5,020 bases of DNA, taken from JAVBOF01 sp031550915 (GTDB lineage: Bacteria > Bacillota > Clostridia > Christensenellales > MGBC116941). The position numbers were made by a program, and so were the translations under genes. The notes beneath the pieces are model-generated. The model did no database searches. It was not told the DNA's origin and saw nothing but the letters and a program-made list of their open reading frames with translations. Location of the stretch: positions 1 through 5,020 of the forward strand of contig JAVBOF010000126.1 in NCBI GenBank assembly GCA_031550915.1, written 5' to 3'. Positions 1 through 4,831 of this stretch are shown piece after piece (position 1 is the stretch's first letter; each line of letters starts with the position of its first letter).

Positions 1-406
1 ACAGTTCTGCGATTTCTGCAAAGGACAGTTCACCGAACATTCGAAGAGAAAACACCTCTTTATATGGCTCTTCAAGACCACGCAGACAGCGGTGTATTTC
101 GAAAGCCGATGCTTTATTCAACATTTTTTCCGTAAAATCTGAAATTTCGCTTTCGATTTCAATCTCTAAATCAAAAAACGTCTCGCGCTTTGCTTTTTTC
201 TGCAGGGAAAAATATGTGTGTTTCGCGATTTGGCAGAGCCATACTTTTATGCTGCAGCTGCCCTTGAATTGGTCAATTGTGTTTATTGCTTTCAAAAATG
301 TTTCGCTGGTCACATCTTCAGCCAATGTTTCATTGCGGCAAAGCGAAAAGACATATCTGTATACACTTTGGAAATGCTGGGCATAAATCTTTTCAATTTT
401 GCTCAC
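1..406 (-). CDS. ECF-type RNA polymerase sigma factor (sigma-70 family), 3' end outside window
   Basis: The gene would encode an alternative sigma factor that directs RNA polymerase to a small regulon. The 135 visible residues begin SKIEKIYAQHFQSVYRYVFS. Residues about 5-70 match sigma region 2, with the conserved LAEDVTSETFLKA segment followed by an aromatic, KVWLCQIAKHTYF-like stretch. Residues about 105-135 (HRCLRGLEEPYKEVFSLRMF, then GELSFAEIAEL) are the start of region 4, just before its DNA-binding helix, where the window ends. The start is GTG at 406, preceded by AGGCGG about eight bases upstream; no ATG lies nearby in frame. A full ECF factor is usually 160-190 residues, so about 30-50 are missing. 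The next gene to the left, where an anti-sigma factor might sit, is not visible. The family call is firm, but no subgroup or regulon can be assigned. Confidence 0.93.
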   Translation of the reverse strand, partial: MSKIEKIYAQHFQSVYRYVFSLCRNETLAEDVTSETFLKAINTIDQFKGSCSIKVWLCQIAKHTYFSLQKKAKRETFFDLEIEIESEISDFTEKMLNKASAFEIHRCLRGLEEPYKEVFSLRMFGELSFAEIAEL

Positions 407-866
407 TGTCTCACCGCCTTCTGTATATAAGACTCTTAAGTCTGGAATTCGTTACAAGATTTATAAAAATATTTTTAAATTCAATATCATGGTAAGAACT
501 TGATGTGCCATGACAGATCTTTTCTATATTATACCAAAACATAAACAAAACCCAGTTGCCCTCTGAACAGTATAGCAAACAACCGCATATATAATTTCGT
601 TATTTATAAGCTTTATGTAACCTTAGCATACCAAAGATGCCTTCGACGATTTGCCGATTAATTAGCTGCAGCCCCTGCTTAGCTTGTTATTTTTTAATAT
701 ATTTATGATCGCTCTTATTCCAAAAATATTCCTGCACGAAAAACGCGCAACTGCCTGCGATTAAATTTATGTTAATTTTAATTGCCGATGATTCGAAGCC
801 TCTGTACTACAGTTTGCAATTTTATATTAAAGGGAAAAGCTGACGAATTCCTGTTTTAAGCCGCTT
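407..866. other. AT-rich intergenic stretch without an intact gene
   Basis: This 460-base gap separates the sigma gene from the recombinase. Neither strand has a reading frame that looks like a gene: the two short plus-strand frames near its left edge are mostly antisense to the sigma gene. It contains the candidate sigma promoter at 528-536, a short TCATGG/CCATGA inverted repeat (487-492 and 508-513), and an AGACT-CTTA-AGTCT hairpin (430-443). On the minus strand, 603-686 encodes 28 codons between stops that resemble a transposase C-terminal motif. The element-host junction may lie in the right part, but no direct repeat that would mark it could be identified. Confidence 0.6.
528..536 (-). 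promoter_or_regulatory. Candidate extended -10 promoter for the ECF sigma gene
   Basis: On the minus strand TGG precedes a perfect TATAAT (528-533), which is the TGn extended -10 pattern. No good -35 sits 16-18 bases upstream, but extended -10 promoters can work without one. Transcription would start near 521 and leave a leader of about 115 bases before the GTG at 406. A second, weaker possibility is a TGTAAC-type ECF -35 closer to the gene, which would imply autoregulation. Confidence 0.35.
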
Positions 867-2396
867 TCAGTCCTTGGATTGTCCACTAACAGAAAAACCG
901 CTAAAAGGTTCAAATCCTCTAAGCGGTTTTAGAAATGGTGGAGAGGAATTCGCAAAATCCGAACTCTGGATTTGCTTGAAAGTAACGGTCTTCGATCCGT
1001 CTTTGCAGTTGCACATCAAGGCCACTTTTCCATCGTCATACAGATAAACGGAATTAACGAAAATATCTATCACATGCTTGCGATATTCAAAATCATCAAT
1101 ATCGCCATCCTTAAAACGGTTGAAAAAGAAAAGTATCTGCTCCTTAGCCAGCATGGGCTTTTGTAGCTGTTCTTCTGCGATGGATATTTCCAGATCGGCT
1201 TTCTTTGCCTCCAAATCTTCCAGGCGTTGCTTTGTGGTAGAAGTAAAAATACCTTCCTCAATGGCGTTCAGCATATTGGCAATGCGTTTATCCGTTTCCT
1301 TTAGCTGATCACGCAGCAAAGGTAATAGTGTGCTTTCCTGCTTCTGATATTCAATCAAATCATAAGCCAGCTTGTCCAAAGCGCTGTCGTTATCCAGCAA
1401 TAACTCTTTGGTTTTGAGTACAACAAACCGTTCAATGTCATCTTTCCTAACGGCTTTTTTCATGCAGGTCTTGCCCCGTTTGGCGTGGGCGCATTTGTAA
1501 TAATGATAAACGCGGCTGGTTTTGCTGGTTCCACTTTCACCCACCATAAAAGCGCCGCATAAGCCGCAAAACAGCTTAGTGGTCAATAGGTATTCTATCT
1601 CTGCCTTTGGCCTGGCAGGCGCCTTCCTACTACGTTCCAACTTCATTTGCACCATATTGAACAACTCCTTTGAAATTATGGCGGGGATGGCGTTTTCGTG
1701 GACAATATCACGGTACCTGTATTCACCGATATATTTACGGTTCTTCAGCATCTTGTTCAGACTATTTTTGTTATAGGCTCCCTTACGGCTGGATTTTAAC
1801 CCTCTGGCATTGAGCGATTCCGTGATGCTAACAATCGTTTCCCCATCAGCATATCTCTGAAATATCTCCTGTACGATGGGCGCAGTTAGCGGGTCGATCT
1901 CTAAGTATTGTTCCGCATTAGTCTTATACCCAAGCGGCATGCCGCCGCCATTGAATTTGCCTTTCAGAGCGTTCTCCGTTAGTCCTCTGACGATTTTTTC
2001 AGAAAGTTCTGCGGAGTAGTATTCCGCCATGCCCTCTAAAACAGCTTCAAGCAATATTCCATCAGACCGCTCGGAGATATTTTCAGTAGCGGACAGCACC
2101 TTTACGCCATGCTTTTTGAGTATAGCCTTATTGACCGCCGAATCAGTACGGGAGCGAGAAAACCTGTCCAGTTTCCAGACCAGCACAATTTCAAACTGTT
2201 TTCTGGCGCTATCCTTTATCATTCGCTGGAACTCCGGCCTGTCATCTGTTTTAGCCGATAATGCCCGATCAATGTAGGTATGGATAATGGTCAAGCCCTG
2301 GCGATCAGCATATTCTTTGCATTCCCTAAGCTGCCCTTCAATAGATTCTTCTCTCTGGCTGTCACTGGAATAACGGGCATAGATAACAGCGTTCAT
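867..2396 (-). CDS. Large serine recombinase (site-specific integrase) of a mobile element
   Basis: This 509-residue enzyme would integrate and excise the element by cutting and rejoining att sites through a serine-DNA linkage. The resolvase domain covers about residues 2-150, with YARYSSDSQ giving R8 and nucleophile S10, and a second arginine cluster in KLDRFSRSR (76-83). A recombinase domain follows at about 155-260 (GYKTN to RKYIGEY). A zinc ribbon has C277, C280, C302 and C311, and a coiled-coil-like segment spans about 340-415. Domain order and length are typical of the family. The ATG at 2396 has GGAGG nine bases upstream and overlaps the stop of the XRE gene as ATGA, so the two are co-transcribed and probably translationally coupled. 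Oddity: the last 20 residues (LKPLRGFEPFSGFSVSGQSK) are encoded by a terminator-like hairpin and what follows it, so the natural C-terminus may be near SSPP (484-487). Confidence 0.95.
   Translation of the reverse strand: MNAVIYARYSSDSQREESIEGQLRECKEYADRQGLTIIHTYIDRALSAKTDDRPEFQRMIKDSARKQFEIVLVWKLDRFSRSRTDSAVNKAILKKHGVKVLSATENISERSDGILLEAVLEGMAEYYSAELSEKIVRGLTENALKGKFNGGGMPLGYKTNAEQYLEIDPLTAPIVQEIFQRYADGETIVSITESLNARGLKSSRKGAYNKNSLNKMLKNRKYIGEYRYRDIVHENAIPAIISKELFNMVQMKLERSRKAPARPKAEIEYLLTTKLFCGLCGAFMVGESGTSKTSRVYHYYKCAHAKRGKTCMKKAVRKDDIERFVVLKTKELLLDNDSALDKLAYDLIEYQKQESTLLPLLRDQLKETDKRIANMLNAIEEGIFTSTTKQRLEDLEAKKADLEISIAEEQLQKPMLAKEQILFFFNRFKDGDIDDFEYRKHVIDIFVNSVYLYDDGKVALMCNCKDGSKTVTFKQIQSSDFANSSPPFLKPLRGFEPFSGFSVSGQSKD
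894..930 (-). terminator. Intrinsic-terminator-like hairpin inside the recombinase 3' end
   Basis: The arms AAAACCGCT (894-902) and AGCGGTTTT (922-930) pair perfectly over nine bases around a 19-base loop, which itself can form AGG/CCT. Read on the minus strand, the stem is followed by a run of five T ending TTTTTCTG, the form of a rho-independent terminator for the XRE-recombinase operon. The A/T-flanked arms could also terminate transcription from the plus strand. It lies before the recombinase stop codon at 867-869, which is unusual. Confidence 0.5.
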
Positions 2397-2761
2397 TCTT
2401 TACTCCCTCCCGCCATATTCAGCATCATTTCTTTGAGCTTAGCATACATAGGGGATTGGGGATCAAAGCAGGCTTCCACAAACTGCTGCCAGTCTTCTTC
2501 CCGCGCTAAAGTTTCCTTTACCTTTTCCGGCTGGTAATTATATAGCTTACCCTGCGGCTGATCGGTACGGCAGAAGATGTAGTCCATAGATACATCAAAA
2601 TAGTCGGCATACCAAAGCAGTATCTTGTAGGGCGCCTCCGCTTGTCCGTTTTCATATCGATTAATGCTGGACTGGGTTAATCCTATCATTCCCGCAATGG
2701 CGCTTTGAGATTTGTGTACGCTCTCCCTTAAACTACGCAATCTATCGCTAACTCCAGACAC
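2393..2761 (-). CDS. XRE-family HTH transcriptional regulator, partner of the recombinase
   Basis: This is a 122-residue DNA-binding protein. A Cro/cI-type helix-turn-helix domain fills about residues 6-65: the helices contain SQSAIAGMIGLTQSSINRYE, followed by the family's usual end, YADYFDVSMDYIFCRTD. The C-terminal 55 residues have no domain I recognise. They end in a Met-rich amphipathic stretch (MYAKLKEMMLNMAGG) that could serve for dimerisation. The GTG start at 2761 is chosen because AAGGGTGG lies seven bases upstream and the neighbouring ATG is in a frame that soon stops. It is the first gene of an operon with the recombinase, so it most likely controls recombinase expression. A strong promoter and an inverted repeat directly upstream suggest autoregulation. 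The family is certain, but its role in excision control is inferred from position. Confidence 0.92.
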   Translation of the reverse strand: MSGVSDRLRSLRESVHKSQSAIAGMIGLTQSSINRYENGQAEAPYKILLWYADYFDVSMDYIFCRTDQPQGKLYNYQPEKVKETLAREEDWQQFVEACFDPQSPMYAKLKEMMLNMAGGSKE

Positions 2762-2786
2762 ATCAATCCCACCCTTTCGGATTGAT
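2762..2786. promoter_or_regulatory. Inverted repeat, probable operator of the XRE-recombinase operon
   Basis: ATCAATCC (2762-2769) and GGATTGAT (2779-2786) form a perfect 8-bp inverted repeat with a 9-base spacer. It overlaps the -10 box, the expected transcription start and the ribosome binding site of the XRE gene at 2761. This is a classic position for autorepression. Alternatively, it could act in the RNA as a hairpin that hides the ribosome site. Confidence 0.55.
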
Positions 2787-2813
2787 TATACACAATTAAG
2801 GGGTTTGTTTCAA
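2785..2813 (-). promoter_or_regulatory. Sigma-A promoter for the XRE-recombinase operon
   Basis: On the minus strand TTGAAA (2808-2813) and a perfect TATAAT (2785-2790) are separated by exactly 17 bases. The predicted start is near 2778, giving a leader of under 20 bases before the GTG at 2761. The -35 box overlaps the stop codon of the Spo0E-like gene (2810-2812), so this operon has its own promoter but could also receive read-through from that gene. Confidence 0.8.
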
Positions 2814-3019
2814 CCCTTTTTTAGTTTTGTGTTATCCATAATTAGATTTATGATTTCATCTATCTTCATGCTCAACTGCAGCACTCTCTTATCTGACAAG
2901 GACTCTTTTTTCCTTAAACGTTTAGAAGCACAGGAATTTAATTGCTCTCTTTCATTTTCCAACTGCCGGAAAAGTTCACTGGATTTACCGACGTTTGTTT
3001 CTTCATCATTTTTCCCCAC
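2810..3019 (-). CDS. Spo0E-like aspartyl-phosphate phosphatase (putative sporulation regulator)
   Basis: This small protein of 69 residues resembles the Spo0E family, whose studied members in Bacillus remove phosphate from the sporulation master regulator Spo0A~P. The family's two-helix pattern is visible: LENEREQLN (20-28), a turn with SLSD (40-43), then VLQLSMKIDEIINLIM (46-61). It carries the signature S-x-x-x-D as S50 and D54. The link between the helices is about five residues longer than usual and lysine/arginine-rich. The GTG at 3019 is preferred because GGAGG (3028-3032) sits eight bases upstream. A TTG at 3034 is open in frame, but the ribosome site would then lie inside the gene. 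It has its own promoter with operators at 3054-3095, is divergent from an XRE repressor and is followed by the recombinase operon. The family call rests on a short motif. Confidence 0.68.
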   Translation of the reverse strand: MGKNDEETNVGKSSELFRQLENEREQLNSCASKRLRKKESLSDKRVLQLSMKIDEIINLIMDNTKLKKG

Positions 3020-3049
3020 ATTCCACACCTCCAAGAATTGTACATTCTT

Positions 3050-3078
3050 AGTCTATGCGCTTACCGCATAAAAGTCAA
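3050..3078 (-). promoter_or_regulatory. Sigma-A promoter for the Spo0E-like gene
   Basis: The minus strand reads TTGACT (3073-3078), 17 bases, then TAGACT (3050-3055). Transcription would begin near 3043, about 24 bases before the GTG at 3019. One palindromic operator fills the spacer between the two boxes and the other abuts the -35 box, so a protein bound at either would block polymerase. Confidence 0.7.
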
Positions 3079-3095
3079 TATGCGGTAAGCGCATA
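3054..3095. promoter_or_regulatory. Two palindromic operators in an inverted pair (divergent control region)
   Basis: Positions 3054-3070 and 3079-3095 are 17-bp perfect inverted copies of each other separated by eight bases. Each copy is also a palindrome, TATGCG-N5-CGCATA, with centre CTTAC in one and GTAAG in the other. Two binding sites for a dimeric HTH protein, 25 bp apart centre to centre, explain this best. The obvious candidate binder is the 73-residue XRE protein encoded at 3122. The right-hand site overlaps the likely -10 region of that gene, so binding would affect both divergent promoters. Confidence 0.75.
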
Positions 3096-3116
3096 TTATA
3101 CAATTCCTTTGAGGTG
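3094..3116 (+). promoter_or_regulatory. Probable -10 region and ribosome site for the 73-residue XRE gene
   Basis: TATTAT (3094-3099) or TATACA (3097-3102) could serve as a -10 box, but no recognisable -35 lies at the right distance, so the promoter looks weak or protein-dependent. GAGGTG (3111-3116) is a good ribosome site five bases before the ATG at 3122. The left end of the box touches the right-hand operator. Confidence 0.4.
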
Positions 3117-3121
3117 ATAAA

Positions 3122-3343
3122 ATGTATCCAAGACTGCGTAATCTAAGAGAAGATAAAGATATTAATCAAGATGAAATCGCAAAGCTTTTGAATATTAGTC
3201 AGACAACATATTCGAGGTATGAAAGCGGCGTATTGGATATACCCAGCCTGTCGCTAATCAAGCTGGCCGAATTCTATAAGACCAGCATTGATTACCTTGT
3301 TGGGCTGACCGATGAGGCAAAGCCATATAAAAGAGGTAGGTAA
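3122..3343 (+). CDS. Small XRE-family HTH repressor (Cro/cI type)
   Basis: This 73-residue protein is almost entirely one helix-turn-helix domain. Residues about 5-62 run LRNLREDKDINQDEIAKLLN, then ISQTTYSRYESGVLDIPSLS, then the closing LAEFYKTSIDYLVGLTD. The short basic tail (KPYKRGR) has no dimerisation or protease domain, so it resembles small Cro-like repressors and not LexA-type cI proteins. The ATG at 3122 has GAGGTG upstream. It is divergent from the Spo0E-like gene across a 102-bp gap with two matching palindromes, which it probably binds, so it would repress that gene and itself. Because it lacks a visible sensor domain, induction would need an antirepressor, another XRE protein or simple dilution. 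Family assignment is firm; the target sites are inferred from adjacency. Confidence 0.93.
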   Translation: MYPRLRNLREDKDINQDEIAKLLNISQTTYSRYESGVLDIPSLSLIKLAEFYKTSIDYLVGLTDEAKPYKRGR

Positions 3344-3367
3344 CCGCTATTGTATGGCTGCCAATTA

Positions 3368-3473
3368 GGCGTTCGCAGACGCCGTATCCACCTCGTAGAG
3401 CCCACGACATCTTTGCAGCCCGAAGGGATGAAAGTGTCATAGTGGGTAACATACTTTGCAAAAGTATTGTTAC
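3368..3473. other. Non-coding, highly foldable stretch (candidate oriT or structured RNA)
   Basis: The gap between the XRE genes contains three consecutive hairpins. The first is GGCGT/ACGCC (3368-3372 and 3379-3383). The second, at 3401-3446, pairs CCCAC with GTGGG, GACA with TGTC, CTTT with AAAG, and CCC with GGG around a GAA loop, with small bulges. The third is GTAACATACTTT-GCA-AAAGTA-T-TGTTAC (3446-3473), twelve pairs with one bulged T. None is followed by a T-run, so these are not ordinary terminators. A transfer origin used by the relaxase, or a structured RNA, would fit. A short minus-strand frame across it starts without a good ribosome site and looks spurious. Confidence 0.35.
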
Positions 3474-3485
3474 TGCGACGCTCGA

Positions 3486-4175
3486 TTATTCGCCGTCCTC
3501 CGGCTCTAGCGCTATCAGTTTCGCCTCGTCCGCCAGCTTATCCGCGGTTTTGCGAAACTCCTCAATGGCCGCCTGACGGTAAAACTCGATCTGCTCATTT
3601 AGGCCAAGCATCATATATCCCTTTTGTTCCACTGCATAGATGGCGTCCTTTTCCTCAGCGTCCAGCTTGTAATTTTCTGCATGTTTTCCGCTCTCGTTAT
3701 ACCGCACCGTGGCGAGCACAACCTTCCATAAGTCGCTCATCAGCTTCTGCAAATCCACCGTCTCGATCCAATCGCTGAACATGCCAATGAGTGGTTCATC
3801 GCTTAAAGTGAACTTGTAATCGCCTACAAACCTCTGCTCCATATGCCCAAGCTGCATAAAATGAATTGCGTCTATGGCACCTTCGGATAATTTGAGGTAT
3901 TCTGACACGGCTTGTTTTGTCGCATCTATCTGCTTTACGTCAGTCCTGTTTAAGAGATAATCCGCAGACACGCCGAAGTATCCCGCTATCATTTCAAACT
4001 TATCTATATCCGGCAATGACGTACCCAGCGAATAGGCGCTTACTGCTTGTCGGGTCACGCCAATATGCTCCGCCAATGCGGCCTGTGAGGTCTTGTTCTC
4101 GTTCATCAATTCCCTGAGCCTTCCGGCAAAGGAACTATTATACCCGTCCTGTACATTTCTTTTGACACGCGGCAT
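3486..4175 (-). CDS. XRE-family HTH regulator, 229 residues, divergent from the relaxase
   Basis: This is a DNA-binding regulator with an N-terminal Cro/cI-type domain at about residues 16-79; SQAALAEHIGVTRQAVSAYS holds the two core helices, and the domain ends YFGVSADYLLNRTD. The remaining 150 residues contain a helical segment (SEYLKLSEGAIDAIHFM) and end in an acidic, lysine-rich helix. I do not recognise this part; it could sense a ligand, oligomerise or bind a partner. The ATG at 4175 has AGGAGG (4184-4189) eight bases upstream. Its promoter overlaps a long palindrome shared with the relaxase on the other strand, so it is likely an autoregulated repressor of mobilization. It has no close downstream gene. 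The HTH call is certain and the role as relaxase repressor is inferred from the divergent layout. Confidence 0.93.
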   Translation of the reverse strand: MPRVKRNVQDGYNSSFAGRLRELMNENKTSQAALAEHIGVTRQAVSAYSLGTSLPDIDKFEMIAGYFGVSADYLLNRTDVKQIDATKQAVSEYLKLSEGAIDAIHFMQLGHMEQRFVGDYKFTLSDEPLIGMFSDWIETVDLQKLMSDLWKVVLATVRYNESGKHAENYKLDAEEKDAIYAVEQKGYMMLGLNEQIEFYRQAAIEEFRKTADKLADEAKLIALEPEDGE

Positions 4176-4215
4176 ATTTTCACCCTCCTATGTTTCGTAT
4201 ACTTGCATATATATT

Positions 4216-4244
4216 ATTATCGCAAATATCACTTGATTTGTCAA
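4216..4244 (-). promoter_or_regulatory. Sigma-A promoter for the 229-residue XRE gene
   Basis: The minus strand has a consensus TTGACA (4239-4244), exactly 17 bases, then GATAAT (4216-4221). The left arm of the palindrome fills most of the spacer, so a bound repressor would sit between the two boxes. Transcription would start near 4209, about 35 bases before the ATG. Confidence 0.78.
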
Positions 4245-4258
4245 TGATATTTGCGATA
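4218..4258. promoter_or_regulatory. 41-bp palindrome, operator pair between XRE regulator and relaxase
   Basis: TATCGCAAATATCA (4218-4231) and TGATATTTGCGATA (4245-4258) are a perfect 14-bp inverted repeat, and the 13-base centre contains a further TTGA/TCAA pair (4233-4236 and 4241-4244). A related partial copy, AATATTTGC, occurs at 4276-4284, just before the relaxase ribosome site. The spacing suits two repressor dimers, and the site covers promoters on both strands. Confidence 0.7.
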
Positions 4259-4266
4259 TATTTAAT
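4233..4266 (+). promoter_or_regulatory. Candidate relaxase promoter overlapping the palindrome
   Basis: Two readings are possible on the plus strand: TTGATT (4233-4238) with GATATA (4255-4260) at 16 bases, or TTGTCA (4238-4243) with TTTAAT (4261-4266) at 17 bases. Both put the -35 box in the palindrome centre, overlapping the -35 of the opposite promoter, so the two promoters could not be used by polymerase at once. Confidence 0.5.
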
Positions 4267-4321
4267 ATAGCAATAAATATTTGCTTGAAGGGAGGAGGTC
4301 ACCGACAAAACGCATCGCACA

Positions 4322-4831
4322 GTGGTACGCAACCAACCCCACAAAAGGGGAAGCATCGGTATACGGGAACGGCATAACGAACGCAAGAACGAGAGTTATG
4401 CCAATCCCGATATTGTGCTTTCCCAAAGCCATCTCAATGTGCATTTCAAGCGCTGCAAAGGGACGTATTTGCAAACGCTGGACAGCATGCTCAAAGACGG
4501 CATTATTAGCGACAGAGGGTTAAAGCCGGACGCAAAGGTGTTTGGAGAACTGGTCTTTGACGTCAATACCGCATACTTTGAGGAACATGGCGGGTATGAT
4601 TACGCAAAGACATTCTTCGAGGAAGCCTATCGCTTTGCCGAAAGACAGGTCGGAAGCCCATATATACTGTCCGCCATCATGCACGCCGATGAAAAAAATG
4701 TATCGTTGTCAGCGGAGATGGGGAGGGATGTGTACCACTATCATCTTCATGTTATCTATGTCCCCATAGTACAAAAGACTAACTATATGAAGTCAAGAGA
4801 ACAGGGACAGAAAAAAGAAGAAGCACATTGA
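4322..4831 (+). CDS. MobV-family (Pre/Mob) relaxase, truncated; probably inactive
   Basis: A relaxase nicks one strand at the transfer origin and pilots it into a recipient. The MobV signature is visible: ERHNERKNESYANPD followed by SQSHLN, where H18 matches the catalytic histidine of pMV158 MobM, then the metal motif HADE (121-124) with YHYHLH (138-143). The frame stops at residue 169, soon after this motif, whereas family members commonly reach 400-500 residues. The last 15-20 residues (TNYMKSREQGQKKEEAH) no longer look like the family, and an IS110-type element follows, so truncation by insertion is likely. The start is unclear. GTG at 4322 is the first start codon in frame but has no ribosome site, while a strong AAGGGAGGAGG (4288-4298) precedes family-like in-frame codons (DKTHRT) from 4304 that have no start codon. 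It is divergent from, and probably repressed by, the XRE regulator at 4175. Confidence 0.85.
   Translation: MVRNQPHKRGSIGIRERHNERKNESYANPDIVLSQSHLNVHFKRCKGTYLQTLDSMLKDGIISDRGLKPDAKVFGELVFDVNTAYFEEHGGYDYAKTFFEEAYRFAERQVGSPYILSAIMHADEKNVSLSAEMGRDVYHYHLHVIYVPIVQKTNYMKSREQGQKKEEAH

Noticed and set aside
443..476. An autoregulated ECF promoter (TGTAAC with a GTC-type -10) before the sigma gene
   Set aside because: Only the -35 resembles the ECF pattern, and the -10 match is poor. The TGG-TATAAT further upstream is a better candidate.
860..927. A tRNA gene on the plus strand (acceptor-like ends and a T-arm-like loop)
   Set aside because: The span is only 68 bases, no D-arm or anticodon arm can be formed, and the T-stem has an A-C mismatch. 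The same arm is better used by the 9-bp terminator-like hairpin. It is kept only as a possible att remnant.
2798..2826. A plus-strand intrinsic terminator (AAGGGGTT/AACCCTT followed by six T)
   Set aside because: No plus-strand gene ends here, the stem has a bulge, and the bases serve as the -35 box of the recombinase operon and the stop of the Spo0E-like gene. It could trim antisense RNA, but nothing shows that.
2712..3071. A 119-codon plus-strand frame opposite the XRE and Spo0E-like genes
   Set aside because: It is antisense to two supported genes and their promoters, is rich in Ser/Phe/Leu as shadow frames are, and lacks a ribosome site and any domain.
3258..3461. A 67-codon minus-strand frame across the foldable region and the end of the XRE gene
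   Set aside because: No plausible ribosome site, overlap with a certain gene and no recognisable motif. The conserved-looking quality is more easily explained by structured non-coding DNA.
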